A program made the position numbers and the translations under genes. Below, in pieces: positions 7,724 through 15,224 of a DNA stretch of 37,262 nt. The notes beneath the pieces were generated by a model, which made no database searches, was not told the origin of the DNA, and was given only the letters and a program-made list of their open reading frames with translations. Each line of letters starts with the position of its first letter. Within the stretch, counting starts at the first letter, position 1. Origin of the DNA: DATATB01 sp036268995 (GTDB lineage Bacteria; Planctomycetota; Planctomycetia; Pirellulales; PNKZ01); the NCBI GenBank assembly GCA_036268995.1, contig DATATB010000014.1, forward strand, positions 1 through 37,262, written 5' to 3'.

Positions 7724-9415
7724 TCATTCGTCGTCGGCCCGCTTGGCGACGCGGAACACTTCCTCGATCGTCGTAATTCCCCGCAGGGCCTTGTAAATCC
7801 CGTCCTGGTAAAGCGTGCGCATGCCTTGTGCCACAGCCGCTTTACGCAAATCCTGGGTGCTGACTCCCTGGAACGAAAGTTCACGAATGCGCGAGCTCAT
7901 CATCATCAACTCATAGATTCCCAACCGCCCGCGGTAGCCCGTCTTGTTGCAATTTGAACAACCCTTGCCCTTCATAAAGGTCGCCTTGTCGGCCAGTTCG
8001 CGGCGGATGCCGGCCGCGTCGAGCACCGAATCCGTGGGCCGATGCGGTTGCTTACATTTGGGGCAAACCGTCCGCACCAAGCGTTGAGCCAGGATCGCGA
8101 TCACGCTGCTTGCCACCAGATAGGCGGGGACCCCCATGTCGACCATACGTGTAACAGCACCGGGCGCATCGTTCGTATGTAGTGTACTGAAAACCAAGTG
8201 TCCCGTCAGAGAAGCTTGTATTCCCATCTCCGCCGTTTCGGAATCTCGCATCTCCCCCACCAGGATAATGTTGGGGGCCTGACGCAGCATGGCACGGATA
8301 ATCCGGGCAAAATCCAGCCCAATGCTGTGCCGGACTTCCACCTGATTGATGCCGGGCAGGTAGTACTCGACCGGGTCTTCGGCCGTAATGATCTTGCGGT
8401 CGGGACGGTTCAAGTCGTTCAGTGCGGCATACAGCGTGGTGGTCTTGCCCGAGCCCGTCGGGCCAGTCACCAGGATGATGCCGTTGGGCCGGCGGACCAG
8501 GTTTTGAAACGCCTTGAGGTCTTCGTCGGCCATGCCCAATTGCTTCAGGCCAATCTTGATGTTGTCCTTGTCCAACAGCCGCATCACGATCGATTGGCCG
8601 TGGCTGGTGGGCAGCACGCTGACGCGCAGGTCGAGCTCCTTCTCACCCACCGAAACTTTGATCCGCCCATCCTGGGGGCGGCGACGTTCGGCGATATCGA
8701 TCTTCGCCAGAATCTTGATGCGCGACAGCATGGGCCCCAGCAGCCGGCGGGCGGCGGCGTCTCGCTCGACCAGCACGCCATCCACCCGGAAGCGGACCCG
8801 GACGCGGTCCTCGAAGGGCTCGATATGGATGTCCGAAGCCCGGGATTTGACCGCGTCGGTGATGATCATCTGCACCAGGCGGATAATCGGCGCGCTCGAT
8901 TCGTCCAGCTCTTCTTCGCCGGAGCCCGTCTCGGCGAAGTCGATGGCCCCCTCGGCAAAATCCTCGACCGCGCCGGCTGCGCCAGCCCCATAGCAGCGGT
9001 TAATCGCCGCCGTGATGCCCTCGCGGCTGGCCAGCGCAATGTCGATCTTGCGGTTCAGGATAAACCGCAGCTTGTCTTGCACGTCGAGGTCGAACGGGTC
9101 GACGACGATCACCTTCAACGAGCCATCGGCCTCCATCGACAGCGGTAAAACCGTGTTTTCCCGGGCGACCGACTCGCTGAGCAGCTCGATCACCGCGGGC
9201 GGAATCTTCGTCTCGTTCAGGTCGACGTATTCCAGCCCGTGCTCCTGGGCCTGGGCCTGGGCCACGTCGTCGCCCGAGCAGTGGCCCAGCTTGATCAGCG
9301 CGTCGCCGACGCTGATATTCGCGGTGCGGGACGTCTTCCGTGCTTCCTCCACCTGCTGGGCCGTGATGATCCCCTTGCGGATCAAGATGTCGGTGAAGTC
9401 ACCCCGTTTTGCCAT
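7724..9415 (-). CDS. gspE: GspE/PilB-type assembly ATPase (first gene of cluster)
   Basis: This is the second 563-residue secretion/pilus assembly ATPase of the window. An N-terminal MshEN-like domain (MAKRGDFTDILIRKGIITAQ) is followed by the core, with Walker A GPTGSGKTTT, the Asp box 'ITAEDPVEYYLPG', the Walker B region 'NIILVGEMRDSETAE', the His box 'TGHLVFSTLHTNDA', and a zinc-type tetracysteine (CPKC and CSNC). The start is placed at 9413-9415 because the family begins there. An in-frame upstream extension of 33 codons is possible but not family-like and lacks a ribosome site. The two ATPases are clearly paralogous yet diverged over most of the N-terminal domain, so they may serve different filaments or partners. 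Confidence 0.92.
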   Translation of the reverse strand: MAKRGDFTDILIRKGIITAQQVEEARKTSRTANISVGDALIKLGHCSGDDVAQAQAQEHGLEYVDLNETKIPPAVIELLSESVARENTVLPLSMEADGSLKVIVVDPFDLDVQDKLRFILNRKIDIALASREGITAAINRCYGAGAAGAVEDFAEGAIDFAETGSGEEELDESSAPIIRLVQMIITDAVKSRASDIHIEPFEDRVRVRFRVDGVLVERDAAARRLLGPMLSRIKILAKIDIAERRRPQDGRIKVSVGEKELDLRVSVLPTSHGQSIVMRLLDKDNIKIGLKQLGMADEDLKAFQNLVRRPNGIILVTGPTGSGKTTTLYAALNDLNRPDRKIITAEDPVEYYLPGINQVEVRHSIGLDFARIIRAMLRQAPNIILVGEMRDSETAEMGIQASLTGHLVFSTLHTNDAPGAVTRMVDMGVPAYLVASSVIAILAQRLVRTVCPKCKQPHRPTDSVLDAAGIRRELADKATFMKGKGCSNCNKTGYRGRLGIYELMMMSSRIRELSFQGVSTQDLRKAAVAQGMRTLYQDGIYKALRGITTIEEVFRVAKRADDE

Positions 9416-9637
9416 CGACAGTTTTCCACTCTTGCTTGCGATTGGTGCAGCCGGTCCGGCCGACGGCCTGGCATTTGCCAAACTGCCGACAAGCCGCGGT
9501 GCAGCACTGCACACGCGGCCAGAGCCTGCGCTCGTTGGCCGGCAGTCCAGCCGCCTGCGAGCGCTGAACTTCCGGAAAGAAAAGGAGTCGTCCGCACTTC
9601 CCCGGTCGGGCTAAAAGCCGAATGCGGATGCTGTTTC

Positions 9638-9666
9638 AACGTAATGGCGCCCGATAGCACTGTCAA
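9638..9666 (-). promoter_or_regulatory. Possible sigma-70-type promoter for the pilus cluster
   Basis: On the minus strand a perfect -35 TTGACA (9661-9666) is followed by a 17-base spacer and a weak -10 TACGTT (9638-9643). It would leave a leader of more than 200 bases before the ATPase start at 9415. Only the -35 box is convincing. Confidence 0.35.
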
Positions 9667-9694
9667 TTAACGCCGTCGCTTTTCAATCAGCCCG

Positions 9695-9752
9695 CCGTAG
9701 CGAAAGTCGCAAGACTTCCGAGCGGTCCGTAGCGAAAGTCGTGAGACTTCCG
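9695..9752. repeat. Two tandem GNRA-loop hairpins, 32-base period
   Basis: Two copies of CCGTAGCGAAAGTC-NNNN-GACTTCCG start at 9695 and 9727. Each folds as an 8-base stem with one mismatch (CGAAAGTC / GACTTCCG), closed by GCAA in the first copy and GTGA in the second. The stem sequences are identical. The loop changes at two positions but keeps the GNRA pattern. The hairpins lie just downstream of the ThuA-domain gene on the minus strand. Confidence 0.7.
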
Positions 9753-9797
9753 ACGCCCCGGCTCCACGGAATTCGCACGAATCCCGCTACCCGGACT

Positions 9798-10712
9798 TCA
9801 AGCGGGCTTCTTCGGCTTGGGCGGCGGTGGCGGCGGCATGACGCCGGCGCCGGGGGCCACTTCGGCGAGATTCGGCGGCACCTCGGCTACGACGTTGCCC
9901 GTGGCCCAGGCCATGCCGCCCAGCACGATTTGCTGGAACGTCGGGCTAGTCCAGACGTCCTCGCGGTGGCCCATCGAGGTATAAAACACCCGCCCCTTGT
10001 CGTGCCGGCGGGCCCAGGTCGCGGGGTAAGGCGGCCGCTGATAGTCCGTGCCGGTCATTCCCTGGGTGTCCTGCAACAAAATCACATGCAGGTCAGGTGC
10101 AAAATTCTTGAGCGAGTACCACTCGTCCTTCATTTCAAACGATTTTCCAAGACCGGCCAGGCCGGGGAACTCGGGGTCGATAATCACTTGCCGGGCCGCT
10201 TGCTGGGCTCCGTGCCGAATGAATTCGCCTCCCAGCATGGCGATGTAGGGATCCCGCTCCGTCTGTGTTTCAAATCCCGGCCCGCGCGAGTGGAACGTAT
10301 CGGCCGCACAATGCGACCCAAGAAAACCGTTGCCGCCGGCCACGGCCGCCAGAAATCGATTCTTGCCCTCAGGGCTCATCGGCGGCTGTTTGTCGGTGCC
10401 CGACTTGGTTAGATCGCCGGTCGTAATGAAGAAGAACGCGTCGTAGGGCGTCAGATCGCTGTCGAATACCGCGCCGTCCTTGGTGGCCGTGACTTCGAAA
10501 TCGTGGTCCTGGCCCAGTTCCGTGAGGATCCGTTCCGAATGCGAAAGCTTGTCCCCTTGCCGCTTGACGACCGAATGTTCGAAGCCCGAACTCTTGGTGA
10601 ACATCAGCACGCGTCGTTTGCGCGGCTGGCTATCGGCCGCCCAGCCCTTGATCAGAGGCGACAAACCCAGGCCGATGCCGGCCGAAATCAAAAGCTGGCG
10701 ACGATGAAGCAT
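9798..10712 (-). CDS. Exported ThuA-domain protein
   Basis: This 304-residue protein has an N-terminal twin-arginine-like signal (MLHRRQLLISAGIGLGLSP) and a ThuA/trehalose-utilisation-like domain related to class I glutamine amidotransferase folds. Segments seen are 'RRVLMFTKSSGFEHSV', 'YDAFFFITTGDL', 'NGFLGSHCAADTFH', 'DEWYSLKNF' and 'GRVFYTSMGHREDVWTSPTFQQIVLGGMAWATG'. The last is typical of the family's C-terminal end. A Pro-rich tail, PPPPPPKPKK, follows. The start at 10710-10712 is chosen because GAGGAG lies just upstream and the signal peptide begins there; an in-frame ATG 28 codons upstream lacks both. Such proteins are abundant in planctomycetes and probably act on carbohydrates, but their reaction is not established. 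It looks monocistronic. Confidence 0.88.
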   Translation of the reverse strand: MLHRRQLLISAGIGLGLSPLIKGWAADSQPRKRRVLMFTKSSGFEHSVVKRQGDKLSHSERILTELGQDHDFEVTATKDGAVFDSDLTPYDAFFFITTGDLTKSGTDKQPPMSPEGKNRFLAAVAGGNGFLGSHCAADTFHSRGPGFETQTERDPYIAMLGGEFIRHGAQQAARQVIIDPEFPGLAGLGKSFEMKDEWYSLKNFAPDLHVILLQDTQGMTGTDYQRPPYPATWARRHDKGRVFYTSMGHREDVWTSPTFQQIVLGGMAWATGNVVAEVPPNLAEVAPGAGVMPPPPPPKPKKPA

Positions 10713-10977
10713 GATCGGATTCTCCTCAGCGCGGTTGGCATGGCGGCGACGATTGGCCGGCGCCCCCAGAATAAACCGCCGCGAGGCACAAGCCAACCAG
10801 CCAGGCCAAATAGCGACCTTTTCCGCCTACTTGCGATGCTGCGGAAAACGGGCTGAGCGCGATCCGATTGTTCGCCTTCTTCCAGCGGAGGCGGGAAATA
10901 AGAGCAGCCTCGGAAGGGCGGGAGAAAATCAGGCAGGGATCGTACGGACCCATCCGCCCGCGCTTCCTGCTCGCCGG

Positions 10978-12261
10978 TTAGCCCTTAAAGCGACTGACGA
11001 CCAGCGTGATGTTCTGGCCGCCAAAGCCGAAGCTGTTGCTTAGCGCGATGTCGCAGCGGGCATCGCGCGGCACGTTGGGCACGTAGTCCAGGTCGCAATC
11101 GGGGTCGGGCGTGTCGTAATTGATCGTCGGCGGTAGCTTGTTGTCGCGAATCGCCAACAGGCAGACGATCAACTCCGTGGCCCCGGCGGCGGCAATCAAG
11201 TGCCCCATCATGCTCTTGGTGCTCGAGACGGGCACCTTGTACGCATGCTCGCCAAAGACGTGTTTGATGGCCAGCGTCTCGACCTTGTCGTTGACGCTGG
11301 TGCTCGTGCCGTGGGCGTTGATGTAGTTGATCTGGTCGATGTTCACCCCGGCATCGTGCAGTGCCATCCGCAGGCAACTGGCCGCGCCGCGACCCTCGGG
11401 ATGCGTGTCGGTAATGCGGAAGGCGTCGGCCGTTGAGCCGTAGCCGCTGACTTCGCCATGAATCTGGGCACCGCGTGCCCGGGCGTGCTCCAGTTCTTCC
11501 AGGATCAGCATGCCGGCGCCTTCGCCCAGCACGAAGCCGTCGCGCCGCAGATCGAAGGGGCGCGAAGCTTTGGTCGGCTCGTCGTTGTACGTGCTCAAGG
11601 CCGTGAGCAGATTGAAACCGGTGACGCCGAAGGGATGAATCATGCTGTGCGTCCCGCCCGAGAGCATGACGTCGGCATCGCCGCGGCGAATCATTTCGAC
11701 GGCCTCGCCCACGGCCTGGCTGCTGGCGGCGCAGGCGGTGAGGCAGTTGGCATTGGGGCCTTGGGCGTTGAATAGGCCGGCCAGATGCGCGGCCGGCATG
11801 TTCGGCTCTTGCTCCAGTTCACTCGTGGGATGCAGGACCTCGAGCCCCTTCTTCGTGAAGCGGGCAATGTCCAGCTTGTCGCCATCCAGCGCGGCGACCA
11901 TCATTTCGGTGAAACGGTCAAAGTCCTGCTGGCCTTCGCCGCTGCCCAGGTACACGCCGAAGCGCGTCGGATCGATTTGGGCGTCTTCGATGCCGGCATC
12001 GCGCACCGCTTGGGTCGCGGCACCGATGGCGAAGCGCGTGTGCCGGCCGTGATGCCGCCATTTCTGCGGATCTTCGCCGACGGCCGAAACGTCCCAGTCG
12101 CGGACTTCGGCCGAGATCTTGGTCGGAAAATTGCTGGCGTCGAACAGCGTCGTATAGCCGATGCCCGAATCGCCGGCCATCAGCCGCCGCCAGAGCGTGT
12201 TGATATCGGTGCCCAGCGGGGTCACGCAGCCCATTCCGGTTACCACAACGCGGCGTCTCAT
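10978..12261 (-). CDS. fabF: Beta-ketoacyl-ACP synthase II (KAS II family)
   Basis: This 427-residue condensing enzyme extends acyl chains on acyl carrier protein. The Cys-His-His triad is visible: Cys177 in 'CLTACAASSQA', His in 'INAHGTSTSVND' and His in 'KSMMGHLIAAAGA'. The glycine-rich C-terminus 'SNSFGFGGQN' is also present. It is slightly longer than E. coli FabF (about 413 residues), with an insertion near 'KKGLEVLHPTSELEQEPN'. The ATG at 12259-12261 has no strong ribosome site. It is the last gene of a five-gene minus-strand group that also encodes two FabZ-like dehydratases, an ACP and FabG. No FabD, FabH or enoyl reductase gene is visible, so the set may make a special acyl chain or rely on a main FAS elsewhere. 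Confidence 0.9.
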   Translation of the reverse strand: MRRRVVVTGMGCVTPLGTDINTLWRRLMAGDSGIGYTTLFDASNFPTKISAEVRDWDVSAVGEDPQKWRHHGRHTRFAIGAATQAVRDAGIEDAQIDPTRFGVYLGSGEGQQDFDRFTEMMVAALDGDKLDIARFTKKGLEVLHPTSELEQEPNMPAAHLAGLFNAQGPNANCLTACAASSQAVGEAVEMIRRGDADVMLSGGTHSMIHPFGVTGFNLLTALSTYNDEPTKASRPFDLRRDGFVLGEGAGMLILEELEHARARGAQIHGEVSGYGSTADAFRITDTHPEGRGAASCLRMALHDAGVNIDQINYINAHGTSTSVNDKVETLAIKHVFGEHAYKVPVSSTKSMMGHLIAAAGATELIVCLLAIRDNKLPPTINYDTPDPDCDLDYVPNVPRDARCDIALSNSFGFGGQNITLVVSRFKG

Positions 12262-12276
12262 CGGATCAATCTCGCG

Positions 12277-12318
12277 TGAACTTTTTCACTTGTCACTTTT
12301 CGCGGTTCACTTTTCACC
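12277..12318. repeat. Iterated TTTTCACT words overlapping a stop codon
   Basis: The words TTTTTCACTTG, TCACTTTT, TTCACTTTTCAC and the complement GTGAAC are strung together. On the minus strand AAGTGA supplies the stop codon of the hotdog gene (12307-12309). It fills the 45-base gap before fabF. Same style as the elements at 12854, 13441, 24186 and 29081, but with a different word. Confidence 0.65.
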
Positions 12319-12837
12319 GTCTCGCATCTTCGCCAACCCCGGCGGTTCCTTGAGCTTGCTGCCGTCGCTCGAGCGACCGACATCAAACACGCCCAGCAGC
12401 TTCATCGTGAAGACGAAGTTCTTGGGTTCGAACAAATTCCGCGAGCGGCCACCGTCGTCGGCCAGGTGGGCGAAGACAATCTCCATTTCGGCTTGCAGGC
12501 GATCGCCGACGTGGCTGGTGGCGCTGACCATGGCCCCGTTGTCGTTCAAGTCGAGCAGCGTGGCCGTGTAGAGCAGCGTGTCGCCGGGCACGGCCGGAAA
12601 ATGAAACACGGCCTTGGGGATCTTCGCCAGGATCACCTTTTCTTCGAAGTTGTTGGCCTCGCCCACCAGCAGTCCGCCGGTTTGAGCCAACCCCTCGGTG
12701 ATGAGGGAGTTGGGCATCACCGGAAAACCGGGAAAGTGGTCGTGCAGGTGCTCCTCGGCGAGCGAAATGTTCTTAATCGCCTTGGCCTGCTTGCGGCTGT
12801 CAAATTCGATGAACTTGTCGATCCAAATCCAACGCAT
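12307..12837 (-). CDS. FabZ-like hotdog dehydratase, copy 1
   Basis: This 176-residue protein belongs to the FabA/FabZ hotdog family of 3-hydroxyacyl-ACP dehydratases. The active-site segment 'HDHFPGFPVMPNSLITEGLAQ' carries His34 and Glu48, at the same spacing and positions as the second copy at 14334-14822. It is longer than E. coli FabZ (about 151 residues), with a C-terminal tail of about 40 residues. The last residues, GEK, and the stop run into an iterated-word element, so the natural C-terminus may have been changed by it. It lies between the ACP and KAS II genes in the FAS II-like cluster. The two hotdog genes may form a heterodimer or act on different chain lengths; this is inference. 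Confidence 0.85.
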   Translation of the reverse strand: MRWIWIDKFIEFDSRKQAKAIKNISLAEEHLHDHFPGFPVMPNSLITEGLAQTGGLLVGEANNFEEKVILAKIPKAVFHFPAVPGDTLLYTATLLDLNDNGAMVSATSHVGDRLQAEMEIVFAHLADDGGRSRNLFEPKNFVFTMKLLGVFDVGRSSDGSKLKEPPGLAKMRDGEK

Positions 12838-12853
12838 CGCTGCTGCCTGCTAA

Positions 12854-12909
12854 TGGACACCCGTGACCACTCAACGGACCACAGGCTACGGACAACGGAC
12901 CGTGGACTA
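12854..12909. repeat. Iterated CGGACAA/CGGACCA words after the ACP gene
   Basis: The words ACGGACCACAG, ACGGACAACGGACC and GTGGAC are strung together. On the minus strand the element starts with the ACP stop TAG at 12907-12909. It fills most of the gap to the hotdog gene. It belongs to the same class as the other stop-anchored iterated-word elements. Confidence 0.6.
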
Positions 12910-13296
12910 AGACGCCCCGACCTTGCTCACGACATAGCGGACCATGTCTTCGACCGTCAGCAGGTTGCCGAAATCCTTGACGTTGGGATTCGCCGCAAAC
13001 GGATCGAGATTGGCAAACGGCATGCGCTTGCGCAACTGGACCAGGCCTTCGGGCGTGACCTTGCCGTCCTTGACGTAGTCGGGATTGGTGAGGATATCTT
13101 CCGGAAACAGTTCGCCGCGCGGGACCTTGATGTTAAAGGCCTTTTCCAGGCGGAAGACGATGTCCAGAAAATCGATCGACTCGGCGCCCAGGTCGCCCAC
13201 GAGCGTGGCCTCGGGCTTGACTTCATCTTCGTCAACGCCCAGGGCATCGACCAGCGACGTCTTGATCTTTTCGAAGATCTCTTGCTTGCTTGGCAT
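12907..13296 (-). CDS. Acyl carrier protein, extended form
   Basis: This 129-residue carrier protein holds growing acyl chains on a phosphopantetheine arm. The attachment site is Ser40 in 'DLGAESIDFLDIVFRLEKAF', a variant of the usual DSLD motif. Helix I ('IFEKIKTSLVDALGVDEDEV') and the final helix ('TVEDMVRYVVSKV') are recognisable. A typical bacterial ACP has about 78 residues. Here about 45 extra residues ('FPEDILTNPDYVKDGKVTPEGLVQLRKRM...') lie between the region after helix II and the last helix. This marks it as a specialised carrier rather than the housekeeping AcpP. It is transcribed with fabG upstream and a hotdog dehydratase and KAS II downstream. A GGGAG ribosome site lies before the ATG. 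Confidence 0.88.
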   Translation of the reverse strand: MPSKQEIFEKIKTSLVDALGVDEDEVKPEATLVGDLGAESIDFLDIVFRLEKAFNIKVPRGELFPEDILTNPDYVKDGKVTPEGLVQLRKRMPFANLDPFAANPNVKDFGNLLTVEDMVRYVVSKVGAS

Positions 13297-13440
13297 AGTG
13301 CGTTTTGCTCCCAGAAAAATGCGTCTCGCCGGCGCAACGGGCGCGATAGCAGCGGCGTCCCGCTTGCTTGTCGCCCGCGCTCGCTAGCGCGACCGTTCCC
13401 AAGTTTTCCTTCTCGATGTCGACTTTCGCCCGGACGGATA

Positions 13441-13470
13441 CCGACTGCCAGTCAACCGACTGCCGGTCAG
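13441..13470. repeat. Two 15-base tandem words at the fabG stop
   Basis: CCGACTGCCAGTCAA (13441-13455) is followed by CCGACTGCCGGTCAG (13456-13470), 13 of 15 identical. On the minus strand the array begins with the TGA stop of fabG (13467-13469). The rest of the 170-base gap to the ACP gene shows no gene. Confidence 0.65.
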
Positions 13471-14219
13471 TAGCCGCCCAAGCTTAACCCACCGTCGACG
13501 CGCAGCACCTGACCAGTCAGGTAGCTGGCTTCCTCACTAGCCAGAAAGACGACCACCGAAGCGATCTCTGCTGGCTGACCCACACGTTTGAGCGGAACGA
13601 TTTCCTTGATGCGATCGCCCGCCAGGTTGCGGACGACTTCGCTCATATCGGTTTCGATCATGCCCGGCGCCACCGCGTTGACGCGGACCTTGCGCGCGGC
13701 GAGCTCCTTGGCCAGGCAGCGGGTGAGGCCGTCGATGCCCCCCTTGCTGGCCGCGTAGTTCACCTGGCCGCGCGAGCCGAACTCGGCCGCCACGCTCGAA
13801 ATATTGACGATGCTGCCCCGCCGCTGCGACATCATGGGCCGCGTCGCCGCGTGACAGTAATTGAACGTGCCGTACAGGTTCGTCTCGACCACGTCGCGCC
13901 AGTGCTCGGCCGTCATCAGGGCAAACAGGCCGTCGCGAATCACGCCGGCCGAATTGACCAGGATATCCAGCGACTCCCAGCGCTCGACGAGCTGCTCGAC
14001 CACTTGTGCGGCTTTGGCCGCATCGCGGACGTCGGCCTGAATCGCCAGCGGCTCGTGGTCGCTGCCTTTCAACTGCTCGACCAGTGCGGCGGCGGCTTGC
14101 TCGTTGCTGTGATAGACAAAGGCCACGCGGGCGCCTTCGCGCGCCAGGGCTTCGACGCAGGCCCGGCCGATGCCTCGGCTGCCGCCGGTAACGAGCGCTG
14201 TTTTACCTGCTAGTCGCAT
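13467..14219 (-). CDS. fabG: 3-oxoacyl-ACP reductase FabG
   Basis: This 250-residue short-chain dehydrogenase reduces 3-oxoacyl-ACP with NAD(P)H. The cofactor motif TGGSRGIG (residues 11-18), 'NSAG' and the catalytic tetrad Asn114, Ser142 ('NISSVA'), Tyr155 and Lys159 ('YAASK') are all present. The C-terminal 'SYLTGQVLRVDGGLSLGGY' is typical of FabG. Length and motifs match the family closely. It sits second in the five-gene FAS II-like cluster, after a FabZ-like gene and before the extended ACP. Its stop codon lies inside a tandem-word repeat. Among SDR enzymes the ACP context makes FabG the best call. Confidence 0.93.
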   Translation of the reverse strand: MRLAGKTALVTGGSRGIGRACVEALAREGARVAFVYHSNEQAAAALVEQLKGSDHEPLAIQADVRDAAKAAQVVEQLVERWESLDILVNSAGVIRDGLFALMTAEHWRDVVETNLYGTFNYCHAATRPMMSQRRGSIVNISSVAAEFGSRGQVNYAASKGGIDGLTRCLAKELAARKVRVNAVAPGMIETDMSEVVRNLAGDRIKEIVPLKRVGQPAEIASVVVFLASEEASYLTGQVLRVDGGLSLGGY

Positions 14220-14333
14220 GAATCGAACTATGGCCTGATTGTCTGGATCAAAATTGTCTGGAGCAAATAAGTTTCTTGGACGCGAACGGCCCGCTGGGGG
14301 CCGCGAGTCGCGGCTTCCAATCGTTCGTGTTGG

Positions 14334-14822
14334 TCAGCCCGTGGCGGGCACCGGCGGCTGATACAGCAGCGCGAACAGCTCGCGGAGCTTGGACTTCACC
14401 ACGTCGTCAGCCAGCCCGCGCGACGGATCTTCGTCAGCCAGGTTATAGCGCTCGAGCACCAGCCGGGCCGACACGGCCGACTGCCCGGCCACCGTGCCCT
14501 GGGCCTTCAATTTGGTCTGGCGGCCATCCTGTTCGATGACTTCGGCCGTTACCTCCAGGGTCTGCCCCGGCTCGACAAACTGTGCGTATTTGACGTTCCG
14601 GGCCTCCTTCAACAGCACCACGCTATGGGCAAAATCCTCGCTGGCACGAATCAGCCAGGCTGAGGCCTGGGTCATCGCCTCGAGCATCAGCACCCCCGGC
14701 ATGACCGGAAAGCCCGGAAAATGATCGGCCAGATATTCTTCGGCCAGCGAAAGATTCTTCACGGCCGTGATTTTGCCATTGGGCTCCAGCCTGGTAATGC
14801 GATCGATCAACGTAAAGCGCAT
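14334..14822 (-). CDS. FabZ-like hotdog dehydratase, copy 2 (first gene of cluster)
   Basis: This 162-residue hotdog protein has the FabZ-type active site 'ADHFPGFPVMPGVLMLEAMTQ', with His34 and Glu48. It should dehydrate 3-hydroxyacyl-ACP. The start is set at the ATG 14820-14822. The longer frame begins at 14915, inside the promoter described below, and its extra 31 residues are not family-like. It resembles the hotdog protein at 12307-12837 (shared 'KNISLAEEHL' / 'KNLSLAEEYL' plus the active-site block), so the two probably arose by duplication within the cluster. It leads the group dehydratase, FabG, ACP, dehydratase, KAS II. Confidence 0.88.
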   Translation of the reverse strand: MRFTLIDRITRLEPNGKITAVKNLSLAEEYLADHFPGFPVMPGVLMLEAMTQASAWLIRASEDFAHSVVLLKEARNVKYAQFVEPGQTLEVTAEVIEQDGRQTKLKAQGTVAGQSAVSARLVLERYNLADEDPSRGLADDVVKSKLRELFALLYQPPVPATG

Positions 14823-14888
14823 GCTGGCCTGGCGCCGAAAGCGGTTGGCGGCAAAGGAAATTAAAATATCGGGCGATAAAGGGCTGTC

Positions 14889-14917
14889 AGTATAGTTTTC
14901 TCGCCCAAGTGCCACAA
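14889..14917 (-). promoter_or_regulatory. Sigma-70-type promoter of the FAS II-like cluster
   Basis: On the minus strand: -35 TTGTGG (14912-14917), a 17-base spacer, and -10 TATACT (14889-14894). It predicts a start of transcription near 14882 and a leader of about 60 bases before the ATG at 14822. The spacing is ideal and the -10 box is close to consensus. It also rules out the longer reading of the first gene. Confidence 0.6.
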
Positions 14918-15187
14918 CCGCTAAAAGTTGCCCCTGCGGAATCGCTTAAGGTCGTGAGTCGTTTGATTTTAAAACGGCTCCGCGCGCTGCCGCGGCCGGG
15001 CTTAGTCGGTCGCGACTATCTGCCTCTGCGATGTCGCCTGTCATTTCGACACCCGGCCGGCCGCGACTGTCATGTTGGCAGCCGCTAGTAATTGACTATC
15101 CGCGCGCGTTCAGTTGCAAGTCCTATCACCTCAAATGGTTGCGTCGTCGATCCTGCAACAGGTCTTCGGCACGGCCTTTGCTTTTTT
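14918..15187. other. Divergent intergenic region, fab cluster / hsp20
   Basis: This stretch between the fab promoter and the hsp20 inverted repeat holds no gene that can be supported. TTGACT occurs near 15090 on the plus strand, but no matching -10 box was found at a normal distance. Confidence 0.4.
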
Positions 15188-15224
15188 GTTCGAGCGAGCG
15201 ATCGGATATTCCTCTCGCTCGAAC
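15188..15224 (+). promoter_or_regulatory. Strong inverted repeat upstream of hsp20
   Basis: GTTCGAGCGAG (15188-15198) and its perfect complement CTCGCTCGAAC (15214-15224) flank a 15-base centre. The repeat ends 27 bases before the hsp20 ATG and does not cover the AAGGAG ribosome site. It is not the CIRCE sequence (TTAGCACTC-N9-GAGTGCTAA) nor the HspR HAIR box. It may be an operator for a heat-shock repressor or a structured leader; which one cannot be told from sequence. Confidence 0.55.

Larger units (their letters stand above)
9416..9797. other. Intergenic region upstream of the pilus cluster
   Basis: This 382-base stretch lies between the ThuA-protein stop and the first ATPase start. It holds the possible promoter at 9638-9666 and the two tandem hairpins at 9695-9752. 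The rest shows no gene that can be supported. Confidence 0.5.

Noticed and set aside
7258..7884. 208-codon minus-strand frame between the two ATPase genes
   Set aside because: It overlaps the end of the real ATPase gene in another frame, has no ribosome site or domain, and crosses an inverted repeat.
10978..14822. Calling the fab-like cluster a ladderane or polyketide system
   Set aside because: There are no radical SAM, desaturase or multidomain synthase genes in the window. Gene content fits any FAS II-type pathway, so only a general call is made.
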